A DNA stretch of 45,399 nt from T3Sed10-241 sp036796255 (GCA_036796255.1 DAIRDH010000024.1:1-45399); one strand, 5' to 3'; shown: positions 17,657 through 25,620, counted from the first letter of the stretch. Program-made: numbers and translations. Notes: generated from the letters alone by a model not told the origin.

Positions 17657-18700
17657 TTATGGTACCTCTACAGCGTTTAAGATTTGTTGAATCACATCTT
17701 CCACACTTACGTTTTCAGCTTCTGCTTCGTAAGTGAGCCCTATTCGGTGGCGCATCACGTCGGGGCATACGGCGCGCACATCTTCAGGCACCACGAAGCC
17801 GCGGTGGTTCAGGAATGCAAAGGCTTTTGCGGCAAGCGCCATGCTGATGCTGGCCCTTGGTGAAGCGCCAAAGCCGATCAAGTCTTTCAACTTATCCAGC
17901 TTGTAGGCTTTAGGGTCTCTGGTGGCGTATACCAGATCGACAATGTACTTTTCGATTTTCTCGTCCATGTACACTTCCTTCACTGTTTCGCGTGCACGCA
18001 TCACTTCGTGGGCGCTTACCACAGCTTTTGGCTTTGGAAATGGCTTTTTAGAGACGTTGTTTCGAATGATGATGGCTTCCTCATCGCGCTTGGGATAGGT
18101 GAGCACCACCTTGATCATAAAGCGGTCTACCTGGGCCTCGGGCAGCGGGTAGGTTCCCTCCTGCTCAATGGGGTTTTGCGTGGCCATTACCAGAAATGGC
18201 TCTGGCAATGAAAACGTTTGCCCACCAATGGTAACTTGCCTTTCCTGCATGGCTTCGAGCAGCGCACTCTGCACCTTTGCCGGAGCGCGGTTGATCTCAT
18301 CGGCCAATACAAAGTTGGCGAAAATCGGCCCTTGCTTTACTGTAAATTCTTGATTCTTTGGATTATAGATCATGGTTCCCACCACGTCGGCGGGAAGCAG
18401 GTCGGGGGTAAACTGCAAGCGGCTAAAATCAACACTGATGCAGCTCGCGAGGGCTTTGATGGCAAGTGTTTTAGCCAAACCAGGAACTCCTTCAAGGAGT
18501 ATATGCCCGTTGGCAAGCAGGGCTATCAGCAACTTATCGACCATATCATGCTGGCCGATAATGACTTTCTCCATTTCGAGCTTGATCAGCTCAATAAATG
18601 CGCTCTCTTCCTGAATTTTGGCATTGAGCGCCCTGATATCACTCTCAGGCGCACTTGGACTTGCTTCAACGTTCAATGGTTTGTTTTCCTCTGTGCTCAT
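17657..18700 (-). CDS. MoxR-family AAA+ ATPase
   Basis: The product has 347 residues, normal for MoxR. Walker A is LLEGVPGLAKT, Walker B is VLADEINRAPAKVQSALLEA, and the arginine-finger/sensor region FLVMATQNPIEQEGTYPLPEAQVDRF is typical of the MoxR/RavA group. These ATPases act as chaperones that help assemble or insert metal cofactors with a VWA partner. Three VWA-fold partners (DUF58, BatA, BatB) follow in the operon. The protein is the first gene of the Bat operon. Upstream at 18771-18778 (minus strand) a GACTTTTG near-match to the -7 box could be its promoter, about 70 nt from the ATG. Confidence 0.93.
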   Translation of the reverse strand: MSTEENKPLNVEASPSAPESDIRALNAKIQEESAFIELIKLEMEKVIIGQHDMVDKLLIALLANGHILLEGVPGLAKTLAIKALASCISVDFSRLQFTPDLLPADVVGTMIYNPKNQEFTVKQGPIFANFVLADEINRAPAKVQSALLEAMQERQVTIGGQTFSLPEPFLVMATQNPIEQEGTYPLPEAQVDRFMIKVVLTYPKRDEEAIIIRNNVSKKPFPKPKAVVSAHEVMRARETVKEVYMDEKIEKYIVDLVYATRDPKAYKLDKLKDLIGFGASPRASISMALAAKAFAFLNHRGFVVPEDVRAVCPDVMRHRIGLTYEAEAENVSVEDVIQQILNAVEVP

Positions 18701-18858
18701 TGCGTAGTCCTTTCTTGGATTATTTGTTTGACAAAAAAACCTTTACTGCGCCCCTGTGCGGTGCGACGTGCAAAAGTCAGAATATTGCTTACCCCATGGT
18801 AGACGGGTGCAGTTAAAATGTGTTAATACTCAGATTATGTGATTGTTGATAACTCAAG

Positions 18859-18889
18859 TTGAAGCGAAAGGGGCGATTCATTACTTTCG
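18859..18889 (+). promoter_or_regulatory. Promoter of the MazG-like gene
   Basis: TTG at 18859-18861, a 20-nt spacer, then TACTTTCG at 18882-18889 (seven of eight to TANNTTTG). The -7 box ends 6 nt before the ATG at 18896, so the message is likely leaderless or nearly so. Confidence 0.55.
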
Positions 18890-18895
18890 TAAAAA

Positions 18896-19297
18896 ATGCA
18901 ATCAATGACCTTTCAGGAAGCAACGAACATGGTAAGGCAATTTCACGATGCCTTTGGTATAGCCAATGCCACGGAACCCACAGCCAATTTAGGCACGGAT
19001 GAATCACTCCTGCGCTATACCCTTATGCGCGAAGAAAATGAAGAGTACCTCGAAGCTGCCCGCAACGGCGACCTGGTGGAGATTGCAGATGCCCTCGGCG
19101 ATATGCTCTACATTCTGTGTGGCACCATGCTCAAGCACGGATTGCAAGACAAGATGGAAGCAGTATTTCGCGAAATACAGGCCAGCAACATGAGCAAGCT
19201 CGATATGAATGGCAAAGCCATATACCGTGCAGATGGCAAAGTGCTAAAAAGCGAACTTTACCGCAAACCCGATATTGCTACCGTCCTTGAAAATTGA
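18896..19297 (+). CDS. MazG-like nucleoside triphosphate pyrophosphohydrolase
   Basis: The 133-residue protein belongs to the all-alpha NTP pyrophosphohydrolase group. The metal-binding motif is visible as REENEEYLEAA (ExxE) followed by EIADALGDMLYILCG (ExxD type). Such enzymes cleave nucleotide triphosphates to monophosphate and pyrophosphate, usually to clear damaged or surplus nucleotides; the exact substrate cannot be told from sequence. It is divergent from the Bat operon and followed closely by the DUF4442 gene. The ATG at 18896 is backed by a well-placed promoter. Confidence 0.85.
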   Translation: MQSMTFQEATNMVRQFHDAFGIANATEPTANLGTDESLLRYTLMREENEEYLEAARNGDLVEIADALGDMLYILCGTMLKHGLQDKMEAVFREIQASNMSKLDMNGKAIYRADGKVLKSELYRKPDIATVLEN

Positions 19298-19322
19298 CCT
19301 CAAAAAGCAGCTCAATGCTGCG

Positions 19323-19796
19323 ATGACAAGCCCATGGGCTTTAAGAAAACTCAACTGGATGTTGTGGTTGGGCATTCCTTTTAACCATCCCCACCGCATC
19401 GCGATTTATAAGGTTGAGCCCGACGCTTTGGTGACCCGCATCAGGCGTATGCGCAAAAACACCAACCACATTGGTGGCATCCATGCCTGTGGCCTTGCCA
19501 CTGCCGCTGAGTTTTGCAGCGGATTGGTGCTGCTCCGCAGACTCGATCCCCGCGAATACAGGCTCATCATGCAAAAGATTGAAGTGCAATACCACTACCA
19601 GGCAAAGAAAGATGCAATGGCGCGATTTGCCATGGACGACGCCCACTTTGAAAACAGCATACTTCAGCCCTTGCAAAAAGAAGGTGTAGCCCTGCTCACC
19701 TGCGAAGTACCCGTGCACGATGTGGAAGGCAATCACCTCTGCACCGCGTATACCACCTGGCATGTGAAGCCATGGGCGCAGGTGCGCACGAAGTGA
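19323..19796 (+). CDS. DUF4442 hotdog-fold protein
   Basis: About 157 residues from ATG 19323. DUF4442 proteins have the hotdog fold of acyl-CoA thioesterases. The segment NTNHIGGIHACGLATAAEFCSGL matches the hotdog helix with its conserved histidine and downstream acidic residue. The substrate is unknown. A TTG at 19275 would give a 16-residue longer product overlapping the MazG-like gene by 23 bp. ATG 19323, 25 nt after that stop, fits the usual family length and is preferred, but coupling through the TTG cannot be ruled out. Both genes probably share a transcript. Confidence 0.8.
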   Translation: MTSPWALRKLNWMLWLGIPFNHPHRIAIYKVEPDALVTRIRRMRKNTNHIGGIHACGLATAAEFCSGLVLLRRLDPREYRLIMQKIEVQYHYQAKKDAMARFAMDDAHFENSILQPLQKEGVALLTCEVPVHDVEGNHLCTAYTTWHVKPWAQVRTK

Positions 19797-19892
19797 AAAA
19801 ATCGATCAATTAGAGACGATCTCCTTTAGAAGTGAAAGCTCGAATTTAGGATAATCTCGCCAGAAGCCATATGCGCTGTTATCAGTTCGCCC

Positions 19893-21110
19893 TTATTTTT
19901 CGATTTTTGTAAGCCAATCTAATGCATTAACTTTTTTAATTCCATTATAAGTGCCAGTTTCGTAGTCCATTGTGATCAAAAGTTTTTCATGATGGTCGGC
20001 AATACTGTTTAATGGAGCTAACTCACGCTCTAATGTCGTTGCGTTTTGTGTTGTTTGCGAAACTTGTATGTATTGTGTAAAACCTTCGTTGTTGCGAACA
20101 ACAAAATCAACCTCTAAATTATTGGTTTTACCTATCCATACTTGATGGTTCCTGCGCTTCAGCTCGAGATAAATTATATTTTCAAGTAAATGTCCTGCAT
20201 CGCTTGCCAATTCTTTTCCAAGTAAAGCGTTGCGAAAACCTAAATCCACCAAATAGTACTTTTCCTGTGTTGCCAAATGCTGTTTCCCTTTGATGTCATA
20301 GCGGTTTACTTTGTAAAACAAATAGGCTTCAACCAAAGTGTCAATGTACTTTGATACCGTTTTGTTGTCAATTTTCTTCTTGTTTGCCGTTAAAACTTTC
20401 GCAATGTTTCCTGCTGAAACGTTTGAACCAACCGAGTCGATTAAGAAGTTTACAACTTCCTGGTAGGATGCTTCAGCATAAATGGTATAACGTTTAGAAA
20501 TATCGTTGTCGTAAATGTTTTTGAAAACTGTTTGCAAATATTCATTTGCAAAATGATTTCCGTCTGCTGAAAGTTTCACTGCTTCGGGAAAACCACCCGT
20601 GCGCACGTATTCGGAAAAAGCACGGTCAGGGTTTGAAGTGTTGCCAGTAAACTCAACATATTCAGCAAAAGAAAAGGGTAATACATGTATTTCATAAGCT
20701 CTACCCGTGAGCAAAGTTGCCAATTCGCTTGATAATAAAAATGCATTCGAACCTGTAACGTACAAGTCTATATTTGGGTGAACGAACAAGCCTTCCAACA
20801 GTTTTTCAAATTCGGGCACGTTTTGCACTTCGTCAATGAACACGTAATTGGTTACATTTTTTTTGAGATGATTAATGATGTAATCGTATATCTCTTTCCA
20901 GTTCTTCTCTGCTAAAAATCGGAACTCAGGCATATCCATATTGATTGCCACAATGGATACTTTGCCGTTTTCTTTACGCAGCAGTTTTTGAAACTGTGTC
21001 ATTAAAGTTGATTTCCCACAGCGCCTAACTCCCGTGGCAACCTTAATTAAGTTCTTGTCTTTAAGAATACTCAGTGTATCGAGGTACCGTTTACGTGCTA
21101 TTGTTTGCAT
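19893..21110 (-). CDS. AAA_14 / DUF4143 ATP-binding protein
   Basis: The product has 405 residues. Walker A is VRRCGKSTLM (about residue 30), Walker B NYVFIDEVQNVPEFE (about 95), and sensor 1 DLYVTGSNAFLLSSELATLLTGR. The C-terminal DUF4143 domain has a winged-helix region (VSKYIDTLVEAYLFYKVNRYD) and a nuclease-like core (LEVDFVVRNNEGFTQYIQVS) that lacks the usual catalytic lysine. Proteins of this family are scattered by horizontal transfer and have no agreed function. The gene is visibly richer in A and T than its neighbours, stands alone between converging functional blocks, and carries a palindrome at its promoter. An acquired accessory gene is the best reading. Confidence 0.88.
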   Translation of the reverse strand: MQTIARKRYLDTLSILKDKNLIKVATGVRRCGKSTLMTQFQKLLRKENGKVSIVAINMDMPEFRFLAEKNWKEIYDYIINHLKKNVTNYVFIDEVQNVPEFEKLLEGLFVHPNIDLYVTGSNAFLLSSELATLLTGRAYEIHVLPFSFAEYVEFTGNTSNPDRAFSEYVRTGGFPEAVKLSADGNHFANEYLQTVFKNIYDNDISKRYTIYAEASYQEVVNFLIDSVGSNVSAGNIAKVLTANKKKIDNKTVSKYIDTLVEAYLFYKVNRYDIKGKQHLATQEKYYLVDLGFRNALLGKELASDAGHLLENIIYLELKRRNHQVWIGKTNNLEVDFVVRNNEGFTQYIQVSQTTQNATTLERELAPLNSIADHHEKLLITMDYETGTYNGIKKVNALDWLTKIEK

Positions 21111-21114
21111 AGGG

Positions 21115-21122
21115 TAAAGATA
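21115..21122 (-). promoter_or_regulatory. Probable -7 element of the DUF4143 ATPase gene
   Basis: TATCTTTA on the minus strand matches seven of eight positions of TANNTTTG and ends 4 nt before the ATG at 21110. The inverted repeat at 21128-21167 starts 5 nt further upstream and would cover the -33 region. Confidence 0.4.
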
Positions 21123-21127
21123 AACGG

Positions 21128-21167
21128 TATTCCTAAAACTATGCTAAAATCAAAACCTTTAGGAATA
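21128..21167. promoter_or_regulatory. Perfect 10-bp inverted repeat, candidate operator
   Basis: TATTCCTAAA (21128-21137) and TTTAGGAATA (21158-21167) are exact reverse complements 20 nt apart. A third partial copy (AGGAAT) follows at about 21171-21176. Centre-to-centre spacing of the arms is 30 bp, about three helical turns, which suits a dimeric DNA-binding protein. It lies directly upstream of the probable -7 box of the ATPase gene. Autoregulation is inference. Confidence 0.5.
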
Positions 21168-21313
21168 TAAAGGAATGGTTTTTTGGTCATTTGGATTATC
21201 GTTTGTAAAACGATAGGCTTTGTCATCTGAAGTCCGTCTGATCAATGTCATCCGTGTTAGGCTTGCTATGTCGTTTTTCCAGGGTGACCGATAACATGTG
21301 GCTAGGCCTGATA

Positions 21314-21805
21314 TCACCCAATCCGCCTGCGCAAATCAGCCATCTTCACCGCGGCTACGGCAGCTTCGACTCCTTTGTTGCCATGCTTTCCGCCGGAGCG
21401 GTCGCGGGATTGCTGAATGTTGTCGTCGGTGAGCACGCAGAAAATGGCGGGAACGCCAGTCTTGATGCCTACATCTTTGATGCCCTGGGCCACGGCCTGG
21501 CATACAAATTCGAAGTGGCGTGTCTCGCCCTGAATTACGGAACCGATGGCAACGATTGCATCCACCTTGCCTGACTCGGCGAGCCATAGCGATGCCACGG
21601 GCAACTCAAAACTGCCGGGCACATGATGTATTTCAATATTTTCCGGAAGGGCACCCAGCTCAGCGAGTGCCTCACGGGCTCCCTGCCTTAAGGGTGTGGT
21701 GATCTCTTCATTCCACGCGGAAACCACGATGGCAAAGCGAAATGGCTTGGCAGAGGGCGTGTTCGCCTTGTCGAAATCGGAAAGATTTTTTCCCGCGGTA
21801 GCCAT
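21314..21805 (-). CDS. ribH: 6,7-dimethyl-8-ribityllumazine synthase
   Basis: RibH condenses 5-amino-6-ribitylaminouracil with 3,4-dihydroxy-2-butanone-4-phosphate to lumazine, the penultimate step of riboflavin synthesis, usually in 60-mer or pentamer shells. The 163-residue product shows the substrate loop SAWNEEIT, HVPGSFELPVAS, and AIGSVIQGETRHFEFVC, in which the histidine is the catalytic base. The later segments PAIFCVLTDDN and GNKGVEAA are also conserved. It lies 3 nt after the TPR gene in the same direction. No other rib genes are in the window. Confidence 0.96.
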   Translation of the reverse strand: MATAGKNLSDFDKANTPSAKPFRFAIVVSAWNEEITTPLRQGAREALAELGALPENIEIHHVPGSFELPVASLWLAESGKVDAIVAIGSVIQGETRHFEFVCQAVAQGIKDVGIKTGVPAIFCVLTDDNIQQSRDRSGGKHGNKGVEAAVAAVKMADLRRRIG

Positions 21806-21808
21806 GCA

Positions 21809-22486
21809 TCAACCTCCTACACGTGCAATGTAGCTCTCGATATTTCGCGCTTCATTGCTGGTGGGAAATTTCTCCTTGATTTTCTTGTAATTGGCAAGGG
21901 CTTTGTCAAAATCGCCCTGATCCTCATACACAAGGGCGGCTTTCTTCAAATACACCGGGGCGGTAAGCGGATTGTCAGAATGGCTTACGGCCTTCTCAAA
22001 ATAGCCAACAGCCTTGCCCAGATTCCCCAGCTCTACATAAGCATCGCCAATGGTGCCACGCGAAACGGCTCCCAGCATGTGGTCGCTTAGGTCGGCTTGC
22101 TCCAGGTAAGAAATGGCCCGCTGATAGTCGCCCATGTTGTAATAAATTACACCTGAATAATATGCCGCTAACTCACCCGCCTGTGTGCTGCTGTATTCAT
22201 TGGCTATGTATTCAAAGCCGTAATACGATTCATCACCTTCAAGTGCGCGCTGCATGGAATCCACTTCAAACCAGTATTCAGCTTTCCAAAGCAGCTCCAT
22301 TCCTTCTTCATTCTTGGGAAAAAGATACAGGCGCGTTACCGCAAAATAGCCCACAAAAAGCAATACAATGATACCTCCAATAATGAGGAGCACCTTGCTG
22401 TTGTCTTCAACATATTGCTCAGTTTTTGAATAAACCTTTTGTACGTCTACAATGGTTTCGTCTTCTGTATTTTTCTTTTTGGCCAT
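21809..22486 (-). CDS. TPR membrane protein (YfgM-like layout)
   Basis: The 225-residue protein has a short charged cytosolic start (MAKKKNTEDETIVDVQKVYSK), one transmembrane helix (about 34-53, VLLIIGGIIVLLFVGYFAV) and four or so TPR repeats outside (about 75-220, YYSGVIYYNMGDYQRAISYLEQA and GDAYVELGNLGKAVGYFEKA). This layout resembles YfgM-type proteins near the Sec translocon, but no specific role can be claimed. It precedes ribH by 3 nt and is divergent from recF, an arrangement I recall from other Flavobacteriia. Confidence 0.82.
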   Translation of the reverse strand: MAKKKNTEDETIVDVQKVYSKTEQYVEDNSKVLLIIGGIIVLLFVGYFAVTRLYLFPKNEEGMELLWKAEYWFEVDSMQRALEGDESYYGFEYIANEYSSTQAGELAAYYSGVIYYNMGDYQRAISYLEQADLSDHMLGAVSRGTIGDAYVELGNLGKAVGYFEKAVSHSDNPLTAPVYLKKAALVYEDQGDFDKALANYKKIKEKFPTSNEARNIESYIARVGG

Positions 22487-22509
22487 AGCCGGGGTATTAA
22501 TTCAAGCCG

Positions 22510-22517
22510 CAAAAATA
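22510..22517 (-). promoter_or_regulatory. -7 element for TPR-ribH
   Basis: TATTTTTG on the minus strand is an exact TANNTTTG match, about 23 nt before the ATG at 22486. With 22550-22557 it forms a divergent promoter pair. A -33 box is not clear. Confidence 0.5.
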
Positions 22518-22549
22518 GACTTTTTTATATTCTACTGCCTGAGAAATGG

Positions 22550-22557
22550 TAATTTTG
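22550..22557 (+). promoter_or_regulatory. -7 element for recF-dciA
   Basis: TAATTTTG is an exact TANNTTTG match, ending 10 nt before the recF ATG at 22568. Transcription would therefore give a leader of only a few bases. No TTG is seen 17-23 nt upstream, only a T-rich run. Confidence 0.5.
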
Positions 22558-22567
22558 TCGAAAGACT

Positions 22568-23680
22568 ATGCTACTAGCCGAACTCAGCCTGGTAAACTTC
22601 AAGAATTACCGCGACGCGAGCCTTCAATTTGACCCCAATGTCAACATATTTACCGGCCTCAACGGGCAAGGAAAGACCAACCTGCTCGATGCGGTGCACT
22701 ACCTCTCAACCTGTAAGAGCTATTTCAACCCCATCGACGTTCAAAACATTCAACACGGAGAAGATTTCTTCGTGGTGGAAGGTCTTTTTCAAAACGGAGA
22801 CGGCAGCGACAAGATATACTGCGGGGTAAAGCGCGGACAGAAAAAAGTCTTTCGCAAAAACAAGGAAGAATACGAGCGCCTTGCGGAGCACATTGGTCAA
22901 TACCCTTCCGTGGTGATCTCTCCTTACGACAAAGACCTCATCAGCGAGGGCAGTGAAGTGCGCCGTCGCTTTATGGACAGTATTATTTCGCAGTACAAGC
23001 GCAGCTACCTTGATGCCCTGATGGATTACAACCGCATTCTGAAGCAGCGCAACAGCCTGCTGCGCTACTTTTGGGAAAACCGCACCTTCGATGCGGATAA
23101 CCTCGAGGTGTGGAACATGCAGCTTCGGGAGCTTGCTCAAATCATTTTTGCCGAAAGGCAGCGCTACATCGCTGAATTCAACCCCATATTCATGGGCCAC
23201 TACGAAGCCATCAGTGGCGGCCGCGAGCAGGTGGAAGTGCGCTACAAAAGCGATCTCGAAACCGGCAATTTTGCGGAAACGCTGGCCCAGAGCAAGGAAA
23301 AAGACCGCCGCACCAGCTATACCAATGTGGGCACGCACAAGGACGATCTCAAGTTTAGCATTGGCGGGCATCCGCTCAAGAAATTCGGGTCGCAAGGCCA
23401 GCAAAAAACTTTTCTAATCGCGCTGAAGTTGGCGCAATTCGACCTCGTGAAGCGCGCCACGGGCCGCATGCCGGTGCTGCTGCTCGACGATATTTTCGAC
23501 AAAATAGACGATGTGCGGGTGCAGCACCTGATGCATCTCGTGAATGATCATAACTTTGGGCAGATATTTATCACCGATACCCACAGTGGTCGCGTTCGCG
23601 ACATATTCAAGGGTATAGCACACAGCGTCAAGGTTTTTGACGTGCAAAACGGAGAGGTACATGAAGCGCAAAGACAATGA
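22568..23680 (+). CDS. recF: DNA replication and repair protein RecF
   Basis: RecF is an SMC/ABC-type ATPase that, with RecO and RecR, loads RecA at gapped DNA. The 370-residue product shows the N-terminal VNFKNYRDASLQFDPNVNIFTGLNGQGKTNLLDA with Walker A at GLNGQGKTN. It also has the ABC signature-like region near LKKFGSQGQQKTF and Walker B PVLLLDDIFDKIDD. Length is normal. It is divergent from the TPR-ribH pair and overlaps the DUF721 gene by 20 bp. Confidence 0.96.
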   Translation: MLLAELSLVNFKNYRDASLQFDPNVNIFTGLNGQGKTNLLDAVHYLSTCKSYFNPIDVQNIQHGEDFFVVEGLFQNGDGSDKIYCGVKRGQKKVFRKNKEEYERLAEHIGQYPSVVISPYDKDLISEGSEVRRRFMDSIISQYKRSYLDALMDYNRILKQRNSLLRYFWENRTFDADNLEVWNMQLRELAQIIFAERQRYIAEFNPIFMGHYEAISGGREQVEVRYKSDLETGNFAETLAQSKEKDRRTSYTNVGTHKDDLKFSIGGHPLKKFGSQGQQKTFLIALKLAQFDLVKRATGRMPVLLLDDIFDKIDDVRVQHLMHLVNDHNFGQIFITDTHSGRVRDIFKGIAHSVKVFDVQNGEVHEAQRQ

Positions 23681-23954
23681 AGAACCCCTCGGCGACGTAA
23701 TTGACCGCCTGCTCAAAGCTTACGGGCTCGAGGATGGCTATTACGCTGCTGCCATCGTAACCCACTGGGAAAAAATGATGGGCGCTGCCATTGCGCGGCG
23801 CACCAAGGAAGTGAAGCTGGTGAAGGGCAAGCTCATTATTAGCCTCGACTCGGCCACACTCAGGCAGGAGCTCAGCTATGCCAAAGCGACCATTGCCGCC
23901 CGTATCAACAAGGAAGTGATGCCAGGCCTGGTCAAAGAAGTGGAGTTGAGGTAA
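23661..23954 (+). CDS. DUF721 / DciA-like protein
   Basis: The 97-residue product carries the DUF721 core (VTHWEKMMGAAIARRT, then LIISLDSATLRQELSYAK). DciA, which contains this domain, is the replicative helicase loader or operator in bacteria lacking DnaC or DnaI; many Bacteroidota have a short form like this one. The ATG at 23661 is preferred over an in-frame ATG at 23637 because it gives MKRKDNEEPLGDVIDRLL, a usual family start. It overlaps recF by 20 bp, consistent with a replication/repair operon. Calling it a functional DciA is inference. Confidence 0.78.
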   Translation: MKRKDNEEPLGDVIDRLLKAYGLEDGYYAAAIVTHWEKMMGAAIARRTKEVKLVKGKLIISLDSATLRQELSYAKATIAARINKEVMPGLVKEVELR

Positions 23955-24062
23955 ATCGCTTAATCAGCAATTTATTGGCGACTCAAAATCCGGAAATTAG
24001 AAGATTTAATGGCCTGGCCTGCTTAAATTGTAGGCTTGTAAACTGCACAAGACAATAAAAGC

Positions 24063-25058
24063 ATGGAACACAATCTCGTATGGGGCATCATGGGCGCCGG
24101 CAACATCGCCCACAAAATGGCTAAAGCACTGCAAATCAGCTCCCACAGCACTTTAAAAGCGGTGGCCTCGAAAAGCCCTGAAAAGGCCCGCGCATTTGCC
24201 AAAGCCAACGGGAACATCATTCCTTACAGCTACTCTGCACTGGTCGAAGATCCTGAAATCGAGGTGATATATATCGCTACGACCCACAATTTTCACTTCG
24301 AGAATGCCATGCTTGCATTGGAACACGGCAAGCATGTGCTGATCGAAAAGCCATTTACGGTAAATGCCGACCAGGCGAAAAAACTTGTGGCTGCCGCCCA
24401 GTCGCGCAAGCTGTTCCTCATGGAAGCCATCTGGACACGGTTCTTGCCCAGCTATCAGCTTTTGCGGAAGCAGTTGCAAAACGGGATCATTGGCGAAGTA
24501 AAGCTCATCAGCATCCACTTTGGCGGATTCACCCCGCCTCACTATGCCGAGCGCCTGCGCGACCCGGCACTTGCGGGCGGAGTAACGCTCGACATGGGCA
24601 TCTACCCTATCACGTTTGCGTGCTATATGCTGGGTGCCCTGCCCGAAGAGATCAAATCCATGGCCCGGTTTAGCGAGCGCGGCGTCGATGAAGTGGCCAC
24701 TTACAATTTTCGATTTCCCGCTGGTTGCTTTGCGCAAATCAGCACCAGCTTCAACTTGCTGATGAAGAACGAAGCGACGATTTACGGATCTGAAGGCTAC
24801 ATCAGCTTTCCCAATTTCCTCTCTGGCGACCGCTATACTGTATCCCATCACGGTGGCAGCAAGCTTATTACCCACACCGAGGAGATGCACGAAAGCATGC
24901 ACGACAATGGCTTTGTGTACCAGGCCGATGAGGTGGAGCGCTGCCTGAAAGTAGGGCGGCTGGAGAGCACCGCCATTCCGCTTGCCGAGACCGTTGGGAT
25001 CATGGAAGTCATGGACCAAATGCGCGCTGAGTGGGGCCTTAAGTACCCCTTCGAATAG
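24063..25058 (+). CDS. Gfo/Idh/MocA-family oxidoreductase
   Basis: The 331-residue enzyme has the N-terminal Rossmann motif WGIMGAGNIAHKMAKAL, the family motif HVLIEKPFTVNADQAKKL (the EKP lysine is catalytic), and a C-terminal alpha/beta dimer domain with GGVTLDMGIYPITF. Members oxidise or reduce sugars and related polyols with NAD(P); trans-1,2-dihydrobenzene-1,2-diol dehydrogenase is a common annotation for this subtype. No sugar-pathway genes adjoin it, so the substrate is open. It follows the recF block by about 100 nt and converges on ndk. Confidence 0.88.
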   Translation: MEHNLVWGIMGAGNIAHKMAKALQISSHSTLKAVASKSPEKARAFAKANGNIIPYSYSALVEDPEIEVIYIATTHNFHFENAMLALEHGKHVLIEKPFTVNADQAKKLVAAAQSRKLFLMEAIWTRFLPSYQLLRKQLQNGIIGEVKLISIHFGGFTPPHYAERLRDPALAGGVTLDMGIYPITFACYMLGALPEEIKSMARFSERGVDEVATYNFRFPAGCFAQISTSFNLLMKNEATIYGSEGYISFPNFLSGDRYTVSHHGGSKLITHTEEMHESMHDNGFVYQADEVERCLKVGRLESTAIPLAETVGIMEVMDQMRAEWGLKYPFE

Positions 25059-25082
25059 AAGCAAATGGTAAAGTGCAGCCAT

Positions 25083-25106
25083 AAAAAAACCACCTTCGAG
25101 AGGTGG
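25083..25106 (-). terminator. Intrinsic terminator of ndk
   Basis: On the minus strand CCACCT (25106-25101), a 5-nt loop and AGGTGG (25095-25090) are followed by seven T. A second left arm CCACCT (with an extra T) occurs at 25130-25124, immediately after the ndk stop, and could pair with the same right arm. Confidence 0.75.
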
Positions 25107-25132
25107 CTTGCAATCATGGTTGGAAGGTGGTT

Positions 25133-25555
25133 TTATCCTACTATTTCCCTTTCGGAAAAATGAAAAGCGCTTTCGATGGCTGCATTCTCATCACTGTCAG
25201 AGCCGTGCACTGCATTTTTAGCTTTTGACTCAGCGTATTTTTTGCGGATGGTACCCTCGGCTGCATCGGCAGGATCGGTAGCCCCGATGAGTTCGCGGAA
25301 ATCAGCTACAGCATTGTCTTTTTCAAGAATGGCCGCCACGATGGGGCCTGAAATCATGTAATCAACGAGCTCCCCAAAGAACGGACGCTCTTTGTGAACT
25401 GCGTAAAAAGTCTCTGCATCTTTGCGTGAAAGGCGTGTGAAACGCATCGCTTTGATGGTAAATCCTGCATCGGTGATCATTGCGAGGATATGACCGATGT
25501 GGTTGGATTCAACCGCATCAGGCTTGATCATTGTAAAAGTTCTGTTGGTGGCCAT
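25133..25555 (-). CDS. ndk: Nucleoside diphosphate kinase
   Basis: Ndk transfers the gamma phosphate of ATP to other nucleoside diphosphates through a phosphohistidine. The 140-residue product has the N-terminal RTFTMIKPDAV and the active-site segment KNAVHGSDSDENAAIE with the phosphorylated histidine. Length is typical. It has a complete promoter (25591-25620), a leader of about 30 nt and an intrinsic terminator, so it is a single-gene unit. The -33 box lies in the last codons of the upstream SDR gene. Confidence 0.97.
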   Translation of the reverse strand: MATNRTFTMIKPDAVESNHIGHILAMITDAGFTIKAMRFTRLSRKDAETFYAVHKERPFFGELVDYMISGPIVAAILEKDNAVADFRELIGATDPADAAEGTIRKKYAESKAKNAVHGSDSDENAAIESAFHFSEREIVG

Positions 25556-25590
25556 TGTAAATGGAGTTATATATATTTCAAAAATCGGCG

Positions 25591-25620
25591 CAAAGGTAAT
25601 CCATTCGCTCAGTTATTCAA
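25591..25620 (-). promoter_or_regulatory. ndk promoter
   Basis: On the minus strand TTG (25620-25618), a 19-nt spacer and TACCTTTG (25598-25591) form an exact -33/-7 pair. This is one of the two best promoter matches in the window. Confidence 0.75.

Noticed and set aside
22706..23404. Long antisense frame within recF
   Set aside because: recF is intact with all ABC motifs; the antisense product resembles nothing.
24153..25082. 309-codon antisense frame opposite the oxidoreductase
   Set aside because: The sense gene has full Gfo/Idh/MocA motifs; the antisense frame reflects codon bias.
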